Below are positions 34,272-43,495 of a stretch of 64,000 bases of DNA, piece after piece. The DNA lies in NCBI RefSeq assembly GCF_900114875.1, contig NZ_FPKW01000004.1, positions 218,895 to 282,894 on the forward strand, given 5' to 3'. The position numbers and the translations under genes are program-made. Source of the DNA: Chryseobacterium limigenitum. Its GTDB lineage: Bacteria > Bacteroidota > Bacteroidia > Flavobacteriales > Weeksellaceae. A model generated the notes under the pieces. It worked only from the letters and a program-made list of their open reading frames with translations, was not told the origin of the DNA and made no database searches. Position 1 is the first letter of the stretch, and each line of letters starts with the position of its first letter.

Positions 34272-34470
34272 TTATAATAATTATTTAAAAATGTTTTTTG
34301 AATAATTCTACCCAAAAAAATAGTGATAAAATTACAAAATCTTTAAGTAATCAGCTTACTATTGAAATTGAATTTTGTTATCAGACATATTGATGAAATA
34401 AAGCATTATGAAATATGTTGTTGTTTCTGATTCAATATTTGAATGTATGGAAAAAACTTAACTAATATAA

Positions 34471-34496
34471 AAAATAAGATAAAAAGGTCTTATACT
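34471..34496. promoter_or_regulatory. Palindromic operator upstream of the CydD-like gene
   Basis: The core ATAAGA and TCTTAT are exact inverse copies eight bases apart, within half-sites AAAATAAGATA and GGTCTTATACT. It ends 22 bases before the ATG at 34518 and would lie inside the gene if the earlier ATG at 34443 were used, so it also argues for the later start. Confidence 0.58.
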
Positions 34497-34517
34497 ATTA
34501 ATTTAAAACTTCATTAT

Positions 34518-36260
34518 ATGCTTAATTCAGAACTTTTACATTATGTACAGGGAACTAAGAAGAATATTCTGTTGAACGTTCTTTTTCGATGGTTTGCTTT
34601 GTTGATGAACATTCTAATTTCTTTTTCAGTTGCACGGCTTTTAAATGATTTGTTTATTGGTCAACCTCCTAATTATTTTTTATATTTTATCTCGGTACTG
34701 AGTTTTTGGTTGGTCAAATTTTTATTTGAAAGAAGGGCTGAACTTTACGGACATCAATTATCAGAAAGCGTTAAAATAGACCTACGCCAAAAATTTTTCA
34801 AAAAGATTATTTCGATTGGACCTTCTTATAATCAGAAAATTTCTACCTCCAAAATTATGCAGCTTGCCGGGGAGGGTATTGAGCAACTGCAAACGTATTA
34901 TTCAGGTTTTATGCCTCAGTTGTTTTACAGTATTGCGGCCACTTTAACAATGGTTGTGATCAGCTTTTTTATTAATATTAAAACATCACTTATTCTGTTA
35001 TTACTATCACCAATTATCCCATTAGTGATAGTGATTGGATTGAGGATAGCAAAAAAAATATTAGGTAAATATTGGAAAAGCTACTTTAGTCTTGGACACA
35101 TTTTTTTAGATAATATACAAGGCCTCACCATGCTAAAAAGTTATGATTTAGATGCAGAAAAACATTTGCAAATGAATCTTAAAGCCGAAGACTTTCGTAA
35201 AAAGACAATGAGTCTGCTGAGATCGCAGCTTAATTCAATTAATATGATGGATATTATTGCATTTGGAGGTCTTGCCGCCGGAATTGTTACAGCTTTGTAT
35301 CAACTAAAAAATCATCAAATGTCAATGTTTGTTTTACAAGGTGATACACGTCTTCTGGCAGTATTTTTTATTATTCTTCTCTGTTATGATTTCTTTGTAC
35401 CATTAAGAATTTTGGGCTCATTATTTCATGTTGCAATGAATGGAATCTGGGCTAGCACTTTTATAAAGGATGTTCTTGATGCTCCTGAGAATACTCAGGC
35501 AAATCAAACAATAGAGAATTTGGATTATGACATACAACTGAAAGAAGTTAGTTTTTCATATGATAAGAATAAAATCATAAGTCATTTGAATATGGAATTT
35601 CCTCACAAAAAAATTACTTCAATTGTGGGGCAATCTGGATGTGGAAAATCAACAATTGCAAATTTACTCATTGCAACAGTTACTGGCTATCAGGGTAAAA
35701 TAATTATTGGAGGAATTGAGAATAAGTTTCTTACCACGGAAAACCGCATGATGACGATCAATATGCTGACTCATAATCCTTATTTTTTTAAAGGAACTGT
35801 CAAAGAAAATTTACATATAGCAAATCCAAATGCAACCAATGAAGAGATAGATTCTTTGTTGAGAGACGTACATCTTTATGATTTTCTCTATGAGCAACAA
35901 GGGCTGGAAACATATCTTTCTGAAAATGCCGGCAATTTTTCAGGAGGACAAAAGCAGCGGCTTGCCATTGCAAGAACCCTTCTTCAAGATCCTGAAATTT
36001 TAATATTTGATGAAGCAACTTCTAACATCGATGAAGAAAGCGAAGAAATTATCATGAAATTGATTCGTAAAATCTCATGCGAGAAAACCATTATCATTAT
36101 TTCTCACCGCCTTTCCAATGTAAAACTTTCTGATAATATTTATTATATGTCAGACGGAGAAGTGAAAGAACAGGGCACTCACGAAGAACTTATTAATGCA
36201 CAGAAAGACTATGCAATTTTATATCAACATCAAAAACATTTAGAAAAGTATGCAAAATAG
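34518..36260 (+). CDS. cydD: ABC transporter, CydD-like (thiol/haem exporter half)
   Basis: A 580-residue half-transporter: six membrane helices to about residue 300 and a C-terminal ATPase. CydD hallmarks include GEGIEQLQTYYSGFMPQLFY near 115 and FFVPLRILGSLFHVAMNGIWAS near 295. ATPase motifs are GQSGCGKSTIAN, FSGGQKQRLAIARTL and ILIFDEATSN. CydDC moves thiols or haem across the membrane and is needed for cytochrome bd assembly in other bacteria. The ATG at 34518 is preferred because it restores the expected N-terminus and leaves the operator outside the gene. Its 3' end overlaps the partner gene. Confidence 0.87.
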   Translation: MLNSELLHYVQGTKKNILLNVLFRWFALLMNILISFSVARLLNDLFIGQPPNYFLYFISVLSFWLVKFLFERRAELYGHQLSESVKIDLRQKFFKKIISIGPSYNQKISTSKIMQLAGEGIEQLQTYYSGFMPQLFYSIAATLTMVVISFFINIKTSLILLLLSPIIPLVIVIGLRIAKKILGKYWKSYFSLGHIFLDNIQGLTMLKSYDLDAEKHLQMNLKAEDFRKKTMSLLRSQLNSINMMDIIAFGGLAAGIVTALYQLKNHQMSMFVLQGDTRLLAVFFIILLCYDFFVPLRILGSLFHVAMNGIWASTFIKDVLDAPENTQANQTIENLDYDIQLKEVSFSYDKNKIISHLNMEFPHKKITSIVGQSGCGKSTIANLLIATVTGYQGKIIIGGIENKFLTTENRMMTINMLTHNPYFFKGTVKENLHIANPNATNEEIDSLLRDVHLYDFLYEQQGLETYLSENAGNFSGGQKQRLAIARTLLQDPEILIFDEATSNIDEESEEIIMKLIRKISCEKTIIIISHRLSNVKLSDNIYYMSDGEVKEQGTHEELINAQKDYAILYQHQKHLEKYAK

Positions 36261-37923
36261 TAATAAAAGAAAAGATAATATGCTGAATCTTTTTTTAGAA
36301 CTTCTAAAGTTAGTGAAACCACTTACAGGCTATATGTGTTTGGCGGTAAGCGCTGGTGTTATTGGTTTTTTAATGGCTATTTTCATTCCAATTTTCGGAA
36401 CATATGCCATGGCAGATATTTTGGGGTTTAAAGTTCCTTTATCATTCAATGTTCTCATCATTTTATGTTTTACGTTTGCCGCTTTGACAGGATTTCTGCG
36501 TTACGGAGAGCAACTATGCAATCATTTTATTGCATTTACCGTACTTGCCCTATTGCGTGATAAAATTTTTTCTGCCTTGCGTCGGCTCGCACCTGCAAAA
36601 TTAGAAAACAGAGATAAAGGATCACTTATTTCGATGGTTACAGCAGATGTTGAGATTATGGAGGTTTTCTATGCACATACGGTATCACCTATGATAATTG
36701 GCGGAATAGTATCTATTGTAATGGTATTGTTCATTGGATCATTTCACTGGATATTTGGTATAATTGCATTATTGACCTATCTATTCGTAGGTGTATTTTT
36801 ACCTTTATATATTTCAAAAGCGGGAAGGAAAAGCGGCATAAGGCAACGTGAAAGTTTTTCTAAACTCAACGATTATATGTATGAAACTTTAAAAGGAATT
36901 AGTGAGATTTTTCAGTTTGGTGTTGAAAAACAAAGAGTTGATACCATTTCTAAAATTGGAACCGACTTAAAGAATAATCAGCGGAAACTGAAAAAATATG
37001 GCTTTCAAACAAGTTTATTGAATGGTTTTGCAATGGTTTTTTTTCCTGCTTTTATTCTTATTTTCGGGGGGAAGCTATATCAAACAGGTCAGATAGATTT
37101 CCCATCGATGATTATTCCCGTGATTGCGCTTTTATCATCATTTGGTCCTGTTTTAGCGCTTTCGAATGTCGCTAATACTTTACTACTGGTTTCTGCTTCC
37201 GGAAAAAGAATCATCGATTTAATTAATGAACAGCCTGAAGTAAATGAAATAACAAACGGTTCTAATATTATTTTTAATAAACTTGAATGTGATAATATCA
37301 GTTTTTCTTATCAAAAAGAAAATATTTTGAACGGTTTATCTTTAAATTTAGAACAAAATAAAATTCTCTCCATCAATGGTAAAAGTGGTTCCGGAAAATC
37401 TACCTTACTGAAACTTATGATGCGTTTTTGGGAAACAGATAGTGGAACAATAAAAATATCAGACGAAAATATAAACCATATTAATACATCATCTTTAAGG
37501 GTTAATCAATCATACCTTATTCAAAATCCTATTTTGCTAGACGATACCATTGCTGAGAATATTCGTATTGGTAACTATAATGCAGATTTGGAGGATATTA
37601 AAAATGCCGCAAAAAAAGCGAGTATAGATGAGTTTATAAATAAGCTCGAAAATGGTTACGATACTAGAGTGGGAGAGTTGGGAGACCGTCTGTCTGCAGG
37701 AGAAAAACAAAGAATAAGTTTAGCAAGATTATTCTTGCATGATGCACCGCTTTTACTTTTAGATGAACCTACAAGCAATATAGATAGTCTTAATGAAGGC
37801 ATTATTTTAAAATCACTTAAAGAGGCTTCAGTAGATAAAACTATAATTTTAGTAACGCATAGAACTTCAACAAAGGGAATTGCTGAAGAGTATTTAAATA
37901 TGTCAGAGATTCGCAAATCATAA
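36250..37923 (+). CDS. cydC: ABC transporter, CydC-like partner subunit
   Basis: A 557-residue half-transporter with six helices in residues about 20-310 and an ATPase with Walker A GKSGSGKSTLLK near 375, signature LSAGEKQRISLAR near 480 and Walker B LLLLDEPTSNID. It overlaps its partner by 11 bases, so both are translated together as a heterodimer. A start at 36280 is also possible. No cydAB genes are in the window, so the link to cytochrome bd is unseen. Confidence 0.86.
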   Translation: MQNSNKRKDNMLNLFLELLKLVKPLTGYMCLAVSAGVIGFLMAIFIPIFGTYAMADILGFKVPLSFNVLIILCFTFAALTGFLRYGEQLCNHFIAFTVLALLRDKIFSALRRLAPAKLENRDKGSLISMVTADVEIMEVFYAHTVSPMIIGGIVSIVMVLFIGSFHWIFGIIALLTYLFVGVFLPLYISKAGRKSGIRQRESFSKLNDYMYETLKGISEIFQFGVEKQRVDTISKIGTDLKNNQRKLKKYGFQTSLLNGFAMVFFPAFILIFGGKLYQTGQIDFPSMIIPVIALLSSFGPVLALSNVANTLLLVSASGKRIIDLINEQPEVNEITNGSNIIFNKLECDNISFSYQKENILNGLSLNLEQNKILSINGKSGSGKSTLLKLMMRFWETDSGTIKISDENINHINTSSLRVNQSYLIQNPILLDDTIAENIRIGNYNADLEDIKNAAKKASIDEFINKLENGYDTRVGELGDRLSAGEKQRISLARLFLHDAPLLLLDEPTSNIDSLNEGIILKSLKEASVDKTIILVTHRTSTKGIAEEYLNMSEIRKS

Positions 37924-37938
37924 GTCAACAAAAAAAAG

Positions 37939-37971
37939 AGGCTGCCTCACTTTTGAGACAGCCTTTTTTTT
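37939..37971. terminator. Bidirectional terminator between cydC and the porin gene
   Basis: AGGCTGCCTCA and TGAGACAGCCT form an 11-bp stem with a short T loop, followed by T8 on the + strand and preceded by an A-run that gives a T-tail on the minus strand. It serves both converging genes. Confidence 0.82.
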
Positions 37972-37993
37972 ATATAAATTGTCTTTCTAAATA

Positions 37994-39280
37994 TTATTTC
38001 AATCTAAAATTGGGCATAATTTTCAAACCCACCCACGTCCATGTCTGTACATTTTTAAGGTCTGAGACATTCTTAAGGAATTTCATGCTTTCCCCTGAAA
38101 ACATGAAAGAATGACCCACATTTGCTGTAATCATTTTTCCGACTTTATGGGTGAAAACAAAGTCTAGCTCTGTTCCTAAATAGGTGGATATTTTTTGACC
38201 AAAATCAGAATAACCCATTTTTCCATTAGAGGTAAAAGCATGTAAATTAGCTTGTAACAATGAATTTTGACTGAATTTTAAATTTGATTTTAAATAATAA
38301 TCATTCAGTCCAAAACTGTTAAAATGGCTTGTTCCAAAATAAAAGTAATCCATAAATCCGTTATAAAAATGATTGGTGCCGTATAACGGACTGAAGGATT
38401 TATTTTTGCTGGATTCGGTATCGTAATTCTTCCCTGAAAGCCATTCTGTTCCCAAAACAAAGTTGAATTTTGGATGAAGAGTAAAGTCAATATTCCCAGA
38501 AAACTGATAAGCATTTTTACTCTGCGCAAGTGTATTTTTTCCGGTTTGATAATATGCTGAACCAAAGAAGCCGATATTTTCCAAGTATTTTTTTGTATTA
38601 ATTCCTATTGTAAGCATATCGTAATGGGTTCCGGATGGATTCTGTAATATATTATTCATAGCGATCGCAGAGAATTCAAAATTTTTCTTTCCGATATATT
38701 GATAATGAATGATCTGCAAAGACTTTGTTATTTCTCCCGCTTCCGAAATAGTATAAATTTCTTTATCGGGAAAATCATTTAGATCATTGTCGTCATTATT
38801 ATAAGTTACTACAGTTTCTAATTTTGAATTTAGGCTTAATTTATAAATACCCTTTAATGCATCAAAACTTCGTCCCTGCATCATCCAGTCGAGTGTTCCA
38901 ATAAGTCTTTCATTATCGTAAGAAAGAATTTGGCGACCTAACTTTAATGAGAATTTCTCTGAAACCTGATATTTTGCCCATGCTTCATTTAGAATGAAAT
39001 TTTGATTTTTGCTTGCGTTTGACGAAGTCTCACCCCAAGTGCGGGTATCTTGCGCAGAGATATAAAGTTCCAAATTTTTATAATAATAATCTATGCCAAA
39101 ACGTGCCCTGGAAGCAATCGTTGTTTCAGGTGATTTTCCTTTTGGCATTATTGTTCTTGCTCCGTTATCCAGTTCGGCTCTCGTTCGGAAATCTATATTC
39201 ATTTTTAGGCTATCAACCTGAGCATTGACATTTCCTAAAATAAAAAAAATAGAAACAAAGGTTATTGATTTTTGTACCAT
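37994..39280 (-). CDS. Outer-membrane beta-barrel porin, alginate-export-like
   Basis: A 428-residue protein with a signal peptide ending in NVNAQ and alternating strands ending with GLKIMPNFRLK. The N-terminal DFRTRAELDNG and LGRQILSYDNERLIGTLDWMMQGRSFDAL motifs fit the alginate-export porin family, many of which are general anion or small-molecule channels. It is the last gene of the narK-narK-cytochrome-porin operon on the minus strand, so nitrate or nitrite passage across the outer membrane is a fair guess. Alginate itself is unlikely. Confidence 0.78.
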   Translation of the reverse strand: MVQKSITFVSIFFILGNVNAQVDSLKMNIDFRTRAELDNGARTIMPKGKSPETTIASRARFGIDYYYKNLELYISAQDTRTWGETSSNASKNQNFILNEAWAKYQVSEKFSLKLGRQILSYDNERLIGTLDWMMQGRSFDALKGIYKLSLNSKLETVVTYNNDDNDLNDFPDKEIYTISEAGEITKSLQIIHYQYIGKKNFEFSAIAMNNILQNPSGTHYDMLTIGINTKKYLENIGFFGSAYYQTGKNTLAQSKNAYQFSGNIDFTLHPKFNFVLGTEWLSGKNYDTESSKNKSFSPLYGTNHFYNGFMDYFYFGTSHFNSFGLNDYYLKSNLKFSQNSLLQANLHAFTSNGKMGYSDFGQKISTYLGTELDFVFTHKVGKMITANVGHSFMFSGESMKFLKNVSDLKNVQTWTWVGLKIMPNFRLK

Positions 39281-39286
39281 ATCAAA

Positions 39287-39751
39287 TTATTTTTCAACAG
39301 AAATTTTATAAGTTTTATGACATGCAACACAATTGTTCAACAGTTGATTGAGTTTCTCTTGAGTTTGCTGACGGTCATAATTTTTTTTTGCTATTTTCGA
39401 TATCGCATCAAAAAGCTCATGGGTCTGAAATCCCATTTGTTTAAATTCATACGGTAGAGATCTAACCAATCCTTGAGGAACAACATCTACTTTGCAGGTT
39501 CCTGATTGCTGACCGACTTTTGTAATTATTTCGGGATTGTTTTTGGCAATTCCTTCGTTGATTTTCTGAACACTTTCCAAAAAGCCACGCATTTCTGTCA
39601 TCACAAACTCACGGTTTTCTCCAGTCATCTTTATTTCGGATCTTCCGTCTTTTGCTAAAATTACTTTCTCACCCTCGTAAAAGAATTTATAGATCAAACC
39701 TATATTTAGGAATATTGAAAGCAAGAGTAGAATAATCGTTATTTTTTTCAT
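39287..39751 (-). CDS. Membrane-anchored cytochrome c'/c556-like protein
   Basis: About 154 residues from the ATG at 39751 (an ATG at 39790 would overlap the previous gene). An N-terminal helix (residues 3-22) anchors the protein. The helical body ends with CVACHKTYKI, a haem-binding motif near the C-terminus as in cytochromes c' and c556. Members of this group bind NO or transfer electrons. An extra cysteine (GTCKVD) lies in the middle. It sits between a NarK carrier gene and a porin gene, so a role in periplasmic nitrogen oxide handling is likely but untested. Confidence 0.75.
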   Translation of the reverse strand: MKKITIILLLLSIFLNIGLIYKFFYEGEKVILAKDGRSEIKMTGENREFVMTEMRGFLESVQKINEGIAKNNPEIITKVGQQSGTCKVDVVPQGLVRSLPYEFKQMGFQTHELFDAISKIAKKNYDRQQTQEKLNQLLNNCVACHKTYKISVEK

Positions 39752-39783
39752 TACTTTTTTATTAAACAAATTAGTAGCAGAAC

Positions 39784-41115
39784 TTAGCAAGGTCTTTCAC
39801 AGCCTTTTCTCGTGTAGAAATACCAATTCACACCAGTAGCCATTACGCATCCGAAAACTAAAAACCAGAAAAATAATCGCGCATCTCCGGAAATTGCTCG
39901 GGATTGAGTAATCAAAACATTAAACACGAATGGTCCAAACGCCGCAATTGCTGATGTGAAACCAATTACACCTGCCGCTTTTCTTGGTGATTTGGCAAAG
40001 ATGGTAGGAAATTGTTTGAAGGTGGCCGCATTTCCAACACCGGTAAAGAAGAAAATGGCTAAAACAATCAGTAAAAATCCTTGAAATTGATCCGGTGAAG
40101 TAGGAGTTAAATAGCCACCAAGAATTAATCTTGTAAGTAAGATTATTAAAGAAATTCCTGTAATATGAGTGAGAAGAGCACCTCCAATTTTATCGGCAAC
40201 TTTTCCGAAAATTATTCTTGATGCTGAGCCAATAAGCGGACCGTAAAAAGCATATTGCAAAGGGTCCACATTTTTATCTAAGGGAAGATATAGATTTTTT
40301 ATCATTAACGGAAAAGCTGCTGAAAAGCCTGCAAAAATACCAAACGTCATAATATAGGTCATCGTACAGTACAAAGTATGTCTGTCTTTGAAAATATCTA
40401 ATTGTTCTTTAAATGAAGCTTTTACAGGAATACTTTTTAGAGAAAACCATGCCCAGATACCGATTATCAATAATGGAATAACATAAATGAATGCAATATT
40501 CTCCAGATAAATGGTTTTTCCGGTCTCGGCGATTATTTGTCCACCACCTAAAAATGAAAAGATTGTTAAACTCATAATCAATGGAGAAAGAAGCTGCACC
40601 AAACTTACTCCGAAGTTTCCTACGCCAGCTTGGATTCCGAGTGCAGTTCCCGCTGATTTTTTAGGAAAAAAAAGGGATGTTGAAGGCATAAATGAAGAGA
40701 AATCTCCACCTCCAATTCCGAGTAGAAATCCGATAATCATAAAATAGGTGAAAGAAGTTTGAGGATTCATCACTGCAAAACCAAGCATTAGTAAGGGAAT
40801 GATTTTAATTAATGAACTGATGGAAATGATTTTCCTCGTTCCATAAATCGGAATTAAAAAAGTATTTACAATTCTCAGGAGTCCGCCTGCAAGACCGGGC
40901 ATTGCTGCCATCCAGAAAAGTTGGTCATCGGTAAATTTGAATCCGATATGGGGAAGTTTGATGACGACAACGCTGTAAAGAAACCATGTAGCAAAAGAAA
41001 AAGTAAGTGCAGCCGTCGTTATTGTCAGTGTTTTCCAGGCAATTTTTTTTCCTTTCTTGTTCCAAAATTCTTCGTTTGATGGGTCGTAGTCGGTTAACCA
41101 ATGTGAATTGTTCAT
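39784..41115 (-). CDS. narK: NarK-type nitrate/nitrite major facilitator
   Basis: A 443-residue carrier with 12 helices. NarK/NRT features include the FLLGIGGGDFSSFMPSTSLFFPKKSAGTALGIQAG region (split near residues 135-170), with the GxGGGDFSS nitrate signature, and the second signature AGVIGFTSAIAAFGPFVFN near 380. It lies 27 bases after a second carrier on the minus strand. The tandem arrangement resembles NarK1/NarK2 pairs in denitrifiers where one imports nitrate with protons and the other exchanges nitrate for nitrite. Confidence 0.9.
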   Translation of the reverse strand: MNNSHWLTDYDPSNEEFWNKKGKKIAWKTLTITTAALTFSFATWFLYSVVVIKLPHIGFKFTDDQLFWMAAMPGLAGGLLRIVNTFLIPIYGTRKIISISSLIKIIPLLMLGFAVMNPQTSFTYFMIIGFLLGIGGGDFSSFMPSTSLFFPKKSAGTALGIQAGVGNFGVSLVQLLSPLIMSLTIFSFLGGGQIIAETGKTIYLENIAFIYVIPLLIIGIWAWFSLKSIPVKASFKEQLDIFKDRHTLYCTMTYIMTFGIFAGFSAAFPLMIKNLYLPLDKNVDPLQYAFYGPLIGSASRIIFGKVADKIGGALLTHITGISLIILLTRLILGGYLTPTSPDQFQGFLLIVLAIFFFTGVGNAATFKQFPTIFAKSPRKAAGVIGFTSAIAAFGPFVFNVLITQSRAISGDARLFFWFLVFGCVMATGVNWYFYTRKGCERPC

Positions 41116-41142
41116 ATTTTTAATTGTTTATTCTTTTAAAGT

Positions 41143-42630
41143 TTAGTCTTTGTTGTTGTTCTCATGCTCAATTTTATCTTTGAGATGAGGAGCTTCGTTG
41201 TGCATCATTTTTTTAATAATAGTATTCATCCAAAACAGAGAAATAGCGGAAACAATGAAGACGAAAATCCATGAACTCGTCCATAATCCTGAGAAATCGA
41301 GCAGATATCCAAATAATATAGGACCTATGAAACCGCCAAGCCCACCTATTAAACCTACCATTCCGCCAACTACTCCCACTTCATTCGGGAAATATTCAGG
41401 GATGTGTTTATAAACTGCGGCTTTTCCAATTCCCCACATAATCCCTATGAGAATGACAAGAATTGAGAAAACCCAAATATGTGCTTCAAATTTGATTAAG
41501 GTAACACCTTGAGCTAAAAGTTGCTTTTTCTGAACCTGCTCGTTTTGTTTTACTAATACTTCCTGCCACGAAAAAGATTCAGGTAACACCGAGGTCTGTT
41601 GTGGAATTTCGGGTTTTGAATTAATTTTAAATTTACCTGTATTAAGGATAATTTTTTCTTTTTCTATTGCTGTAACTATTCCGGCTTTCTTAGCAGTGAT
41701 GCCTTTTCCCGGCGTTAATATTTCCATTTTTGGAAGCATGAGTAATCCGCTTAATACTAAAGATGAATATAAAACCCAGTACATTACTTTTCTCGCCCCG
41801 AATTTATCAGACAAATAGCCACCAAACGCTCTGATAACACCACTTGGCAAACTAAAAGCTGAGGCTAAAAGTCCACCCAAAACCAATGATGTTTTGTAAA
41901 CGCTCACATAATATGGCATTAACCATTGAGAAAAGGCGACAAACAGACCAAAGACAAGGAAATAATACAGTCCAAATCTCCAAACTCTAACCTTAGAAAG
42001 TGGAGCAAGAAGTTCTCGGATAGATTTATTTTGAATAGCTGCTTTTTTATTCTGTACAAAAAATAAAAAAATCAAACCAATGATAACCAAAGTGATTCCG
42101 TAGATGATTGGGAGTAATCTCCATCCATTTTCTGGGTTGTTTTCTGAAAAATAATTAAGTAGAGTTGGTGCGAAAAACGTGGTAAGTGCAGCTCCTGCAT
42201 TACCCATTCCAAAAATTCCTAAAGCACGACCCTGCCATTCTTTAGGATACCAAGCTGATGTAAATGCGATTCCCACTGCAAAGCCAGTTCCCACCATTCC
42301 GAAAAGTGCGCTTAGCAGAAAATACATCCAATAGGAATCTACAAAGTAAAGTAGGAAAAGTGGAATGCTGCACAAAAGAAGTAAGATGGAGAAAACAGGT
42401 TTTCCGCCATATTTATCTGTAAGAATTCCTAATGGCAATCTCATAATTGAGCCCGTGAGAATTGGTATACCTAAAAGCCAGCCTGTTTCTACTACAGACC
42501 AATTAAAAATATTATTATCTACTAAATAGGTAACTAAAACACCATTCAAAGTCCAGCAAGAAAAACAGATGGTAAATGCCAATGTATTTAGAAATAACAT
42601 TTTGTGGGCGGAAGATAAATTTGTATCCAT
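41143..42630 (-). CDS. narK: NarK-type carrier with inserted lipoyl-like domain
   Basis: A 495-residue carrier, first gene of the minus-strand operon. Helices 1-6 end near residue 205. The nitrate signature appears in FGMVGTGFAVGIAFTSAWYPKEWQGRALGIFGMGNAGAAL (across residues 109-150) and again in GMVGLIGGLGGFIGP near 430. Residues about 300-377 are not membranous: KKAGIVTAIEKEKIILN, a linker, then EVLVKQNEQVQKKQLLAQG resemble a biotinyl/lipoyl-type beta-hammerhead. The usual target lysine context is absent. The insert makes the protein about 60 residues longer than its neighbour. Expression likely starts from the divergent promoter at 42666-42673. Confidence 0.87.
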   Translation of the reverse strand: MDTNLSSAHKMLFLNTLAFTICFSCWTLNGVLVTYLVDNNIFNWSVVETGWLLGIPILTGSIMRLPLGILTDKYGGKPVFSILLLLCSIPLFLLYFVDSYWMYFLLSALFGMVGTGFAVGIAFTSAWYPKEWQGRALGIFGMGNAGAALTTFFAPTLLNYFSENNPENGWRLLPIIYGITLVIIGLIFLFFVQNKKAAIQNKSIRELLAPLSKVRVWRFGLYYFLVFGLFVAFSQWLMPYYVSVYKTSLVLGGLLASAFSLPSGVIRAFGGYLSDKFGARKVMYWVLYSSLVLSGLLMLPKMEILTPGKGITAKKAGIVTAIEKEKIILNTGKFKINSKPEIPQQTSVLPESFSWQEVLVKQNEQVQKKQLLAQGVTLIKFEAHIWVFSILVILIGIMWGIGKAAVYKHIPEYFPNEVGVVGGMVGLIGGLGGFIGPILFGYLLDFSGLWTSSWIFVFIVSAISLFWMNTIIKKMMHNEAPHLKDKIEHENNNKD

Positions 42631-42665
42631 TTTGTACCAGTTTAAAAGAAAAATTGATTCTGATA

Positions 42666-42722
42666 CAAAGATATTATAAATAAGACATTTTTATCTTATT
42701 ATACTTTTTTTTTCTATTTTTG
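42666..42722. promoter_or_regulatory. Divergent narK/nor promoters sharing one operator
   Basis: CAAAGATA at 42666-42673 is TATCTTTG on the minus strand, the -7 box for narK. TATTTTTG at 42715-42722 is a + strand -7 box for the norC side. Between them lies a palindrome at 42677-42702 with half-sites TAAATAAGACA and TATCTTATTAT. One bound regulator could control nitrate uptake and NO reduction together. Confidence 0.65.
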
Positions 42723-42828
42723 TGTCATAAATCATATTGCTCTTGCGATTCAGATAGAGCACTAAATTTTAAATACTCATCGTACCATCCTTTGTAGATT
42801 TATATAATAGAATCATATTCAAATCATT

Positions 42829-43056
42829 ATGAAAAGTGTAACAGAAATTGAAATTATTCTCAATGTCAATGACCAAGTAAAAAATGTAAACTCTTCTAGA
42901 GCTTTATTAAAAAAGAAGCATAATGAGTTTGACAATGTTTTAAAATTCGGGGCAAAATTAATCAGCTCAATCACAAATAGAAATTGGCAATATCATGTAT
43001 GTCATTTTTCTTATTTAGAAGGACGTATGACTGCTTTTGGTTCAAAAATTCAATAA
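42829..43056 (+). CDS. Small unknown protein at the head of the norCB operon
   Basis: A 75-residue soluble protein starting at a clear ATG. It has a mixed helix/strand character, two histidines and one cysteine in WQYHVCHFSYLEG, and no signal peptide. It ends 11 bases before the preferred norC start and follows the divergent promoter, so it is placed as the first gene of the nor operon. I recognise no family. The phase and spacing favour a real gene, but chance cannot be excluded. Confidence 0.5.
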   Translation: MKSVTEIEIILNVNDQVKNVNSSRALLKKKHNEFDNVLKFGAKLISSITNRNWQYHVCHFSYLEGRMTAFGSKIQ

Positions 43057-43066
43057 AAAGTACAGC

Positions 43067-43495
43067 ATGCATAAATATTACGTGAGTGTATTTTTTATTT
43101 TGGTAGTAATCTACGTATTGTATAGTAAAGAAATCTACACAGAAAAAACCAACTTTGGGTATATTAAATTGTCCTCTAATGCTTTAAAAGGAGAAAATCT
43201 GTGGCTGCAGAATAATTGCAACGCCTGTCATCAACTATACGGATTAGGCGGGTACATGGGGCCGGATTTAACAAACGTTTCTTCGCATCCCCAAAAAAGT
43301 GCAGAATACTTAAAAGTGATGATGATAAGTGGTGTGAAATCTATGCCCAAATTCAATTTTTCATCAGATGAGCAGGAGTATATTCTTCAATTCTTAAAAG
43401 AAGTTGACAGAACAGGCTATTACCCAAACAGAAATGCACAGATAAAATATACAGGTTGGGTTCAATATCAAAAAAAAGAAAATAATGAAAAATAG
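43067..43495 (+). CDS. norC: NorC-like membrane-anchored cytochrome c
   Basis: About 142 residues from the ATG at 43067, which places the anchoring helix (residues 5-20) at the N-terminus; an ATG at 43037 overlaps the previous gene. The haem motif CNACH near residue 49 is followed by QLYGLGGYMGPDLTN, characteristic of NorC and related subunits. The likely axial methionine is in KSMPKFNF. It overlaps norB by 11 bases. Confidence 0.9.
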   Translation: MHKYYVSVFFILVVIYVLYSKEIYTEKTNFGYIKLSSNALKGENLWLQNNCNACHQLYGLGGYMGPDLTNVSSHPQKSAEYLKVMMISGVKSMPKFNFSSDEQEYILQFLKEVDRTGYYPNRNAQIKYTGWVQYQKKENNEK

